Source: CAZWUL01 sp964636625 | Lineage (GTDB): Bacteria; Atribacterota; Phoenicimicrobiia; Phoenicimicrobiales; Stramentimicrobiaceae | Direction: 5' to 3' | Assembly: GCA_964636625.1 (NCBI GenBank) | Contig: CAZWUL010000064.1 | Span: 1 to 5,946, forward strand | DNA length: 5,946 nucleotides | Shown: positions 1 through 5,475 of the stretch, piece by piece | Layout of the letters: the number at the start of each line of letters is the position of its first letter | Position numbering within the stretch: position 1 is the first letter of the stretch | Notes under the pieces: generated by a model | Told to the model about the DNA's origin: nothing | The model's database searches: none | The model's input: only the letters and a program-made list of their open reading frames with translations | Translations under genes and position numbers: made by a program

Positions 1-326
1 TTGCCGACATCAGGAAATTACTGGAAGTACTGGGCAGGCTTCGTGATGGTGGGAACACCGTAATAGTTATTGAACACAATCTGGATGTTATAAAAACCGC
101 CGACCACATCATTGATCTGGGACCGGAAGGTGGTGATGGTGGTGGGATGGTGGTTGCCCAGGGAACACCAGAAGAGATTGCTGCCAGTGAATCTTACACC
201 GGAGAATTTTTAAAGGATATTTTAAACGAAGTAGAGGATTTAAAATCCGATAAAGAATCTTTGAATACCGGCATGAAAACCCAAGAAGAAATTGGAGAAT
301 CTGGGACAGATAATCAATCCAAATAA
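1..326 (+). CDS. uvrA: UvrA excinuclease ABC subunit A, C-terminal fragment (5' truncated by window)
   Basis: UvrA is the DNA-damage-recognition ATPase of bacterial-type nucleotide excision repair; it loads UvrB onto lesions. Only the last 107 codons are present, with the first complete codon at position 3 and stop TAA at 324-326. The fragment begins ADIRKLLEVLGRLRDGGNT and continues through VIVIEHNLDVIKTADHIIDLGPEGGDGGG, the strongly conserved end of the second ABC ATPase domain. It includes the switch (H-loop) histidine in EHN and the glycine-rich GPEGGDGGG stretch. The GTPEEIA...SYTGEFL segment is the usual UvrA C-terminal ending. About 33 further residues, acidic and polar (DLKSDKES...GTDNQSK), form a probably disordered tail. 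Walker A and signature motifs lie outside the window. In archaea this gene is found only in some lineages, including Methanobacteriales, and is generally regarded as acquired from bacteria. It is a housekeeping neighbour with no evident link to the signalling genes. Confidence 0.96.
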   Translation, partial: ADIRKLLEVLGRLRDGGNTVIVIEHNLDVIKTADHIIDLGPEGGDGGGMVVAQGTPEEIAASESYTGEFLKDILNEVEDLKSDKESLNTGMKTQEEIGESGTDNQSK

Positions 327-363
327 ATACCAGGGAAAAACAGTGCGATAAATTCACCAATAC

Positions 364-393
364 CCACTTTTTCCCAGAAATTTCTTTTTTAAT
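364..393 (+). terminator. Possible oligo-T transcription terminator after uvrA
   Basis: Two T-runs lie 40-65 bases after the uvrA stop: TTTTT at 368-372 and TTTTTT at 385-390, separated by a short GAAATTTC palindrome (377-384). Archaeal RNA polymerase commonly terminates at such U-tracts without a strong hairpin. The position after a convincing gene end and before a long spacer fits. In DNA this AT-rich, T-runs also occur by chance (a longer one is at 549-556), so the call is tentative. Confidence 0.4.
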
Positions 394-862
394 ACTTAAT
401 TTCATTAAATATTGATTAAATTGATCAATCAACATTTTTATTAGGTTAGATGAATAAAATAGGCTGAACCTGGTTTTTAAAAGTTGGGATTTAATTTTAA
501 AGGATTAAAAAAATAGTTTTAAATATTCAGGATAGTTATTGGGATTATTTTTTTTTATCCATCCTCTAGTTAATATATAGAAAGAACTGTTTCTGTTGTA
601 TGGATATACAAAATCTGGTGAATATTTATAGAAGTTTCTGTTTTCAAGTTTAACAACGAAATATATTTCTATTCCTTGGAAAGAATACCAATAACCCTGA
701 TAATCATATAACCCTAATCAAATAATTATACAGTGACTCAATAAGGGAGAATCTAATCCATCTAAAGCCAGTTTTGAATTATACCCCTGGTTATGTAACT
801 TTAAACCATCCCTTAAAACACATCATACAACCCATTTGTGATAATCATCCCAAAGTTGGATG

Positions 863-878
863 GAATATTTATAAAGTT
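863..878 (+). promoter_or_regulatory. Candidate archaeal TATA box for the module A kinase
   Basis: GAATATTTATAAAGTT contains the best TATA-box-like octamer (TTTATAAA, 869-876) in the last 150 bases before the kinase start. Archaeal transcription typically begins about 22-27 bases downstream, which would put the start near 898-903 and give a leader of roughly 50 bases. A nearly identical element lies at 620-636. Sequence resemblance only; no mapped start. Confidence 0.4.
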
Positions 879-943
879 GTGAATATGGGGTAAATTACAT
901 GTACAATGAAGAACATAAATCTTTTAACAATTTAATAAAAAAA

Positions 944-949
944 GGGGGT
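944..949 (+). promoter_or_regulatory. Ribosome binding site for the module A kinase
   Basis: AGGGGGT (943-949) lies 5 bases before the ATG at 955 and matches the archaeal Shine-Dalgarno AGGAGGT with one mismatch. It is an isolated G-run in an A/T-only context. It supports the 955 start over the in-frame internal ATGs at 1003 and 1021, which have no such element. Confidence 0.65.
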
Positions 950-954
950 AAAAT

Positions 955-1851
955 ATGGTCCTTAACCCGGTGTTAATTACTTTTTTATACTCCATAGAAC
1001 CCATGTACAACGTTTTAAACATGTCCCTAAATGAAGATTATTTCCGTCTGTTAATGCTTATTGTGGTAGTAGTTTTGGTAGCTATTCTAGCTGAAAGGAT
1101 TGAAAAAATAAGAAAACTCAACGAACTTAACCAGAAGTTAAAGATTCAAACTGATAAACTGGAAGATGCCAATCAAGAATTGGAAGCATTTGCCTATTCA
1201 GTATCACATGACTTGAGAGTTCCATTAAGGGCTATCGATGGTTTTTCACGTATACTGGTGGAAGATTATGAAGATAAACTGGATGATGAGGGAATAAGGC
1301 TCCTGAATATTGTGAGGGATAACACCGCCAAAATGGGGCACCTCATTGATGATATCCTCTTACTATCCCGGGCCAGCCGTCAGGAAATGAAACTAAATGA
1401 ACTGGACATGGGCGCCCTGGCACAGAGTGTTTACGGTGAATTCCAAACAGATGTTGAAGGAAGAAACATCCAGTTCACGGTGGGAAATCTTCCCCATGCC
1501 TACGGTGATCGGGCCATGCTGGGACAGGTTTATCAAAACCTCATTGGTAATGCCATTAAATTCACCCGTAACCGGGACCCGGCCATAATTGAGGTGGGTG
1601 GCGAAGTAGAGGGTAAAGAAATTGTTTACTACGTCAAGGATAATGGAGCTGGTTTTGATATGAAATATATTAACAAACTCTTCGGACTTTTCCAGAGGCT
1701 GCACAGCCCTGAAGAATTCGAAGGAACTGGTGTGGGTCTTTCCATTGTCCAGAGGGTTGTTAGAAGACATGGCGGCCGTGTTTGGGGTGAAGGATCAGTG
1801 GATGGTGGTGCAACCATATTTTTCACCCTTCCCAAGGATAAACCAAAATAA
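955..1851 (+). CDS. Membrane-anchored phytochrome-type sensor histidine kinase lacking a recognisable sensor domain
   Basis: This is a 298-residue histidine kinase that autophosphorylates on a histidine and passes the phosphoryl group to a response regulator. Seen in order: a short N-terminus; one hydrophobic membrane segment at about residues 31-47 (RLLMLIVVVVLVAILA); a charged, probably coiled-coil linker at 48-78; a HisKA dimerisation domain with FAYSVSHDLRVPLRAIDGF, placing the phosphoacceptor at H85; then a complete HATPase_c domain with N-box QNLIGNAIKF (N195, N199), G1 box DNGAGF (229-234), F-box KLFGLFQRLH and G2 box GTGVGL (257-262). The H-box and F-box are of the kind found in cyanobacterial Cph1 and related bacteriophytochrome kinases, but no PAS, GAF or PHY domain is present. 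The stretch at residues 3-20 is only weakly hydrophobic. The regulator starting about 84 bases downstream is an Rcp1-like protein, the usual partner of this kinase class, so the two are inferred to be cotranscribed and cognate. What signal it senses is unknown; the membrane anchor or a partner protein may provide it. Confidence 0.93.
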   Translation: MVLNPVLITFLYSIEPMYNVLNMSLNEDYFRLLMLIVVVVLVAILAERIEKIRKLNELNQKLKIQTDKLEDANQELEAFAYSVSHDLRVPLRAIDGFSRILVEDYEDKLDDEGIRLLNIVRDNTAKMGHLIDDILLLSRASRQEMKLNELDMGALAQSVYGEFQTDVEGRNIQFTVGNLPHAYGDRAMLGQVYQNLIGNAIKFTRNRDPAIIEVGGEVEGKEIVYYVKDNGAGFDMKYINKLFGLFQRLHSPEEFEGTGVGLSIVQRVVRRHGGRVWGEGSVDGGATIFFTLPKDKPK

Positions 1852-1922
1852 ATAAAAATGAATTTAAAAAAAAGATTTAATAATCAGAGAGAAATAACAA
1901 TAAAATAGGATTAAAGACCAAT

Positions 1923-1930
1923 GGAAGGTG
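1923..1930 (+). promoter_or_regulatory. Shine-Dalgarno that decides the start of the Rcp1-like regulator
   Basis: GGAAGGTG lies inside the first codons of the longest open frame (ATG 1921) and 5 bases before the in-frame ATG at 1936. Nothing comparable precedes 1921 (the upstream bases read TTAAAGACCA). The site therefore favours translation from 1936. Confidence 0.6.
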
Positions 1931-1935
1931 TGTTA

Positions 1936-2373
1936 ATGGATTTCGAAGAGGCTGATATTTTACTGGTGGAAGATAATCCCACTGATGCCGAACTTACCAT
2001 GAGGGCACTTAAAAGGAAAAACCTGGCCAATCAAGTAGTATGGGTGAAAGATGGAGCTGAAGCTCTTGATTTTATATTCGCCACTGGCCAGTTCGCCCAT
2101 AGAAATGTTGAAAACTTCCCAAAACTGATATTACTGGATCTGAGAATGCCCAAAGTAGATGGACTGGAAGTATTACAGAAGATCAAAGCCGATGATCGGA
2201 CCAACAAGATTCCGGTGGTTGTTCTAACCTCCTCCCAGGAGGATCGGGACATAGTGGAAAGTTACAAGTTCGGGGTCAATAGTTACGTTAGTAAACCTGT
2301 AGAATTCGATGATTTCATCGAAGCAGTATCTACCCTGGGATTCTACTGGATGCTGATCAACAATCCCCCCTAA
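1936..2373 (+). CDS. Single-domain response regulator, Rcp1-like (stand-alone REC)
   Basis: This is a 145-residue receiver domain with no output domain; the start at 1936 is chosen because of the strong ribosome site at 1923-1930 (the longest frame would begin at 1921 and add MEGVL). In 145-residue numbering the receiver residues are all visible: acidic pair E12-D13 in LLVEDNPTD, phosphoacceptor D68 in ILLDLRMPKVDG, switch T98 in VVLTSSQ, and K120 in VSKPVEF. The sequence VEDNPTDAELTMRALKRKNLANQVVWVKDGAEALDF and the C-terminal FIEAVSTLGFYWMLINNPP are typical of the Rcp1 family, the partners of Cph1-type phytochrome kinases. Such regulators usually act by protein-protein interaction or as phosphotransfer intermediates, not on DNA. 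It follows the module A kinase, its likely phosphodonor. A possible further target is the receiver or kinase of module B; that is inference. Confidence 0.93.
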   Translation: MDFEEADILLVEDNPTDAELTMRALKRKNLANQVVWVKDGAEALDFIFATGQFAHRNVENFPKLILLDLRMPKVDGLEVLQKIKADDRTNKIPVVVLTSSQEDRDIVESYKFGVNSYVSKPVEFDDFIEAVSTLGFYWMLINNPP

Positions 2374-2541
2374 TAATCTTTAATCAAATTAAGATTCTTA
2401 AATGGTCAAATAATTAAATCAATGGACCTATCCCCTATTCATCCAATAAGCAAATGTTAGATTTAATACTGATATTTTAAGGATAATCCGGATATATCGT
2501 GGATCGATTCATTAAACATAGTATATCTCATTAGTGATTTT
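2374..2541. promoter_or_regulatory. Spacer between the two modules, possible promoter for module B
   Basis: This 168-base AT-rich spacer separates the Rcp1-like regulator from the module B kinase and holds no open gene. TATA-like bases GATATATC (2491-2498) directly follow the short palindrome ATCCGGAT (2486-2493), and transcription from there would start about 20-30 bases before the ATG at 2542. A weak ribosome site, AGTGAT (2533-2538), precedes that ATG; a similar GGTGAT precedes the DUF2121-like gene. Whether module B has its own promoter or is read through from module A cannot be decided from sequence. Confidence 0.35.
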
Positions 2542-4311
2542 ATGGAAGAAGAAATTAAAGTCCTGATCTTGGAAGACGTTCCACTGGATGCGGAGTTAAT
2601 AGACCGGGAACTTAGAAAAGAAGGATTCAGTTTTACCAGTCATCGTGTAGAACGTGAAGATGAATACCGGAAGGAAGTGGAAGAATGGCAACCCCACATT
2701 ATACTGGCAGACCATTCCTTACCCCAGTTTGATGGTGTTTCCGCCCTTCACATAGCCCAGGAAAAATCATTCAACACCCCCTTTATATTCGTCAGCGGGA
2801 AGATAGGTGAAGAATTTGCAGTTGAAATGCTAAAAAAAGGTGCTACTGACTACGTACTCAAACATAACCTTTCTAAATTAGGGTATGCTGTTCGAAGAGC
2901 CCTGACTGAAGCAAAAGAACATATGGAAAGGAAAATAGCCCAGGAAGCCCTATTGGAAAGTGAAAAAAAATACCGGGCTCTTTTTGAGAAAACCGAAAAC
3001 CCCATTCTGGTGTTTGAAGAGGATGGTACTTTCACAGATTTTAACCAGGCAGCAGTGGATTTCCTGGAAACAGACCCCCATGATCTCCTCAAACACAAAA
3101 TTCATAATTTTATTCCATCAGAAGCCGAACCAGTCGACATGGAGGATTGGTCCACTGGACATATAGTGGAATTACCCCTTAAAATCAAAGATGAACTTAA
3201 GATACTGGAGTTAACCATTACCCCGGTTAAATTGGGTGAAAATAATATTATCTTTGCCACTGGACGGGACCTAACCAAACAAAAAAGGATGGAGAATGCC
3301 CTGAAGGAAAGTGAAGAGAAATACCGGCTACTGGTTGAAAATCAAACTGATATGGTGGTGAAATTTGATCCAGAGGGTAAGGTTCTCTTTGCCAGTCCTT
3401 CCTACTGCGAAGTTCTGGGACGAACCGAAGAAAGTATTATGGGAACTGATTTTTTACCCCTGGTACACCAGGAAGACCAGAAAAAGACCCATAGAGTGCT
3501 GGAAAAACTACGGCGCCCTCCTTATGTGGTTTTTCTGGAACACCGATTGCTTACCATGAATGGTTGGCGCTGGATTGCCTGGGCAGATAAAGCCATAATG
3601 GACGAGAATGATGAACTGGAAGCCTTTGTTGGTGTGGGGCGTGACATCACCGAACGGAAAATGGCTGAAGATCGGATAATGAGATCATTAAAGGAAAAGG
3701 AATTATTACTCAGAGAAATTCATCATCGTGTGAAAAATAATTTGCAAATAATATCAACCCTTCTAAGTCTGCAATCATCCAAGATTGATGACCAAAGTGT
3801 CATAGATTTATACCGTGAAAGCCAAAATCGCATACTTTCCATTGCCTTGATCCATGAAAATCTTTACCAATCTGAAGATTTGACCAATATTAACTTTGCA
3901 AGTTATGTGAAAAACCTCATTGACGACCTCTTCCATTCTTATGGTGTGGATCCTGATAAAATCCAGATCACTATGGAAATAAAGGATGTTATAATGAGTA
4001 TTGAAACTGCAATTCCCGGCGGCCTTATCATAAATGAATTAATCTCAAACACCCTGAAACACGCCTTTCCAAGGGGTAAAGGTAATATATATCTGGAATT
4101 AACCGTAAAGGACAATGGAAAATACAAATTAACACTCCATGATAATGGAGAACCATTCCCAGATAACTTCAAATTGGATGATTCCAAAACACTGGGGATG
4201 AATCTAATTTCTAACCTGGTAAATCAACTTGATGGTGAAATGACACTGGATAAAACTAATAAAGAATTTAAAATTGAGTTTGAGGAACTTAAATACAAGG
4301 AGCGGATCTGA
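2542..4311 (+). CDS. Soluble hybrid sensor histidine kinase, REC-PAS-PAS-HisKA_2-HATPase
   Basis: This is a 589-residue cytoplasmic kinase; no signal peptide or membrane segment is visible. Domains in order: an N-terminal receiver (about 4-122) with acidic pair E11-D12, phosphoacceptor D57 in ILADHSLPQFDG, switch S85 in FVSGKIGEE and K107 in VLKHNL; a helical linker; PAS 1 (about 141-248, from SEKKYRALFEKTENPILVFEEDG to FATGRDLTKQKRME); PAS 2 (about 257-374, from SEEKYRLLVENQTDMVVKFDPEG to FVGVGRDITERK); a HisKA_2 H-box EIHHRVKNNLQIISTLLSLQS with probable phosphoacceptor H395; and an HATPase_c domain with N-box INELISNTLKHAF (N498, N503), a modified G1 box DNGEPFP (534-540) and G2 region TLGMNLI. 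PAS domains bind small ligands or cofactors, but the ligand cannot be read here. A receiver at the N-terminus suggests the kinase is itself a phosphorelay target. The stop TGA overlaps the ATG of the next regulator by one base, strongly implying translational coupling and a cognate pair. Similar kinases are common in methanogens. Confidence 0.93.
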   Translation: MEEEIKVLILEDVPLDAELIDRELRKEGFSFTSHRVEREDEYRKEVEEWQPHIILADHSLPQFDGVSALHIAQEKSFNTPFIFVSGKIGEEFAVEMLKKGATDYVLKHNLSKLGYAVRRALTEAKEHMERKIAQEALLESEKKYRALFEKTENPILVFEEDGTFTDFNQAAVDFLETDPHDLLKHKIHNFIPSEAEPVDMEDWSTGHIVELPLKIKDELKILELTITPVKLGENNIIFATGRDLTKQKRMENALKESEEKYRLLVENQTDMVVKFDPEGKVLFASPSYCEVLGRTEESIMGTDFLPLVHQEDQKKTHRVLEKLRRPPYVVFLEHRLLTMNGWRWIAWADKAIMDENDELEAFVGVGRDITERKMAEDRIMRSLKEKELLLREIHHRVKNNLQIISTLLSLQSSKIDDQSVIDLYRESQNRILSIALIHENLYQSEDLTNINFASYVKNLIDDLFHSYGVDPDKIQITMEIKDVIMSIETAIPGGLIINELISNTLKHAFPRGKGNIYLELTVKDNGKYKLTLHDNGEPFPDNFKLDDSKTLGMNLISNLVNQLDGEMTLDKTNKEFKIEFEELKYKERI

Positions 4312-5189
4312 TGACCGAATCCCGGATATTAGTGGTTGAAGATGAAGCAATAGTTGCCATGGGTATTAAACAGAAACTGGAAGACTTGGGTCATCAAGTA
4401 GTGGATGTTGTTTTCACTGGGGAAAATGCCGTTGAAACAGCCCTTAAAATGGAACCTGACCTAATATTAATGGATATTGTTCTAAAGGGGAATATGGACG
4501 GTATAGAAGCTGCTGCTAAAATACGCAACCAGCTGGACATCCCGGTAATCTACTTGACTGCCTATTCAGATGAAGAAGTCCTGGAAAGGGCACGTATGAC
4601 CGAACCATACGGATATATAATCAAACCATTCAAAAAGAGTGAGTTGAATGCCAACATAGAAATGGCCCTATATAAACATGCAGAAGACCAGAAAAAGAGT
4701 GAAAATGTTAAGAAACAGATTCTGGCGGATTTTTATGATTTCATACTCAACTCCATGCCCACCACTGCAGACCAGTCAGATGAGGAAATCAAAAACACCC
4801 TGCTGAAAATATTTGCATCACGCCTAGAAGAGGAAATGCGACCCCGATTTGAGCGAGAACTGGGAGATACAGTTGAAGAACAGAATTTAAATGACCTGGA
4901 AAGTATTTATAATGCTTACCTTGATTGGGTGGCCCATCTATTCGCTGATTTTGGAGTGCAGACCAAAATCGAACCAAAAGGCCATTTGCATCTATTTAAA
5001 TTCCTCAACTGCCCCTGGATTGATGATGCCAAGAAAAAACCCATATTCTGCCTAAACTGCCAGGCTATAATGCAACAAACCTATGATTGGACTGGTATGG
5101 AAGGTAAAGTAGAGAAAAAAGCCACCATCGCCGATGGTTCGGATATGTGTGTCTTCAAATTTAATGTGCCCTTTATGAAAAAGAATTAA
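4311..5189 (+). CDS. Response regulator with REC and cysteine-rich methanogen-type output domain (MetOD1-like)
   Basis: This is a 292-residue response regulator. The receiver (about 4-120) has acidic residues E10-D11 (VVEDEAIV), phosphoacceptor D55 (LILMDIVLKG), T83 (VIYLTAYSDEE), Y102 and K105 (YIIKPF), so it should be phosphorylatable. A linker (about 121-135) leads to a C-terminal domain of about 155 residues with no helix-turn-helix, GGDEF, HD-GYP or other common output motif. Its end carries HLHLFKFLNCPW, then FCLNC, then GSDMCVFKF, giving C234, C247, C250 and C280, with H225 and H227 nearby. I recall a domain of this kind described from methanogen regulators (methanogen output domain 1); that assignment is from memory. 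The cysteine layout also recalls V4R-type small-molecule or metal-binding domains, which is a weaker guess. AAGGAG (4297-4302) is its ribosome site, inside the end of the kinase gene. The TGATG overlap ties it to the module B kinase as presumed phosphodonor. Confidence 0.88.
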   Translation: MTESRILVVEDEAIVAMGIKQKLEDLGHQVVDVVFTGENAVETALKMEPDLILMDIVLKGNMDGIEAAAKIRNQLDIPVIYLTAYSDEEVLERARMTEPYGYIIKPFKKSELNANIEMALYKHAEDQKKSENVKKQILADFYDFILNSMPTTADQSDEEIKNTLLKIFASRLEEEMRPRFERELGDTVEEQNLNDLESIYNAYLDWVAHLFADFGVQTKIEPKGHLHLFKFLNCPWIDDAKKKPIFCLNCQAIMQQTYDWTGMEGKVEKKATIADGSDMCVFKFNVPFMKKN

Positions 5190-5475
5190 CCTAAAACATA
5201 TCCTATTGAGGGTTACATTTAAAATTATAGTCATTCCCATCCCAGTTTACTACTCCCCATTTTATTTATTAACACCTTGACCAGAAACTATTTTCCATGA
5301 AATTTCAATAGATAATCAAATATCCCACCCTACAGAGCATAATTCCATGAAAAAATTGAAACATATAACCAATTCAATATATCCATTCTGAATACACAGG
5401 ATAAGTTAAGATCAAGATCACTGAACTGGAGAATTGTAATAATATAAAAAAAAAGTTAATGTTATTGGTGATTTA
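5190..5475. other. Intergenic spacer before the DUF2121-like gene, possible promoter
   Basis: This is a 286-base AT-rich spacer with no gene that I can support. A TATA-like TCAATATATCC (5374-5384) lies about 95 bases before the downstream ATG; AATATAAAAAAAAAG (about 5441-5455) lies closer but is too near the start for a leadered mRNA with a ribosome site. TTCCATGAAA occurs twice, at 5293-5302 and 5343-5352, exactly 50 bases apart. No clear terminator for the upstream regulator is seen, only a short T-rich patch (CATTTTATTTATT, about 5258-5270). Confidence 0.4.
5467..5472 (+). promoter_or_regulatory. Ribosome binding site for the DUF2121-like gene
   Basis: GGTGAT is an exact match to the archaeal GGAGGTGAT Shine-Dalgarno. 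Its core GGTG ends 5 bases before the ATG at 5476, which supports that start over the in-frame ATGs at 5488 and 5518. Confidence 0.6.

Larger units (their letters stand above)
327..954. other. Long AT-rich intergenic region, no gene found
   Basis: These 628 bases have frequent stops in all forward frames, and I could read no protein resembling a known family; an open minus-strand frame at its left end is mostly antisense to uvrA. No tRNA-like or rRNA-like sequence is visible. The frame of the downstream kinase is closed immediately upstream (TGA and TAA just after 901), so there is no lost 5' extension of that gene. Visible structure is a repeated TATA-like element (GAATATTTATA at 620-630 and 863-873) and an imperfect tandem of ATAACCCT followed by AATCA (691-706 and 708-720). 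It is probably a long upstream regulatory or untranslated region for the kinase gene. Confidence 0.6.

Noticed and set aside
109..435. 108-codon open frame on the minus strand
   Set aside because: Most of it is antisense to the clearly conserved uvrA end, it has no ribosome site, and its low-complexity HHHHH run simply mirrors the uvrA glycine-rich GGDGGG codons.
327..954. Decayed gene or lost sensor domain upstream of the module A kinase
   Set aside because: The frames are densely interrupted, and I could read no stretch resembling a sensor domain. The composition is that of an ordinary AT-rich spacer.
1393..1770. 125-codon minus-strand open frame within the module A kinase
   Set aside because: It is fully antisense to the HATPase domain, and the translation has no recognisable motif; it is a shadow of the real coding frame.
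2486..2510. Overlapping short palindromes (ATCCGGAT, GATATATC) as an operator
   Set aside because: Each is only 8 bases and of a kind expected by chance in this composition; kept only as part of the tentative promoter region.
5387..5425. Possible C/D box small RNA in the spacer before the DUF2121-like gene
   Set aside because: CTGA box D-like tetramers occur (for example at 5387 and 5420), but no paired RTGATGA box C at suitable spacing was found.
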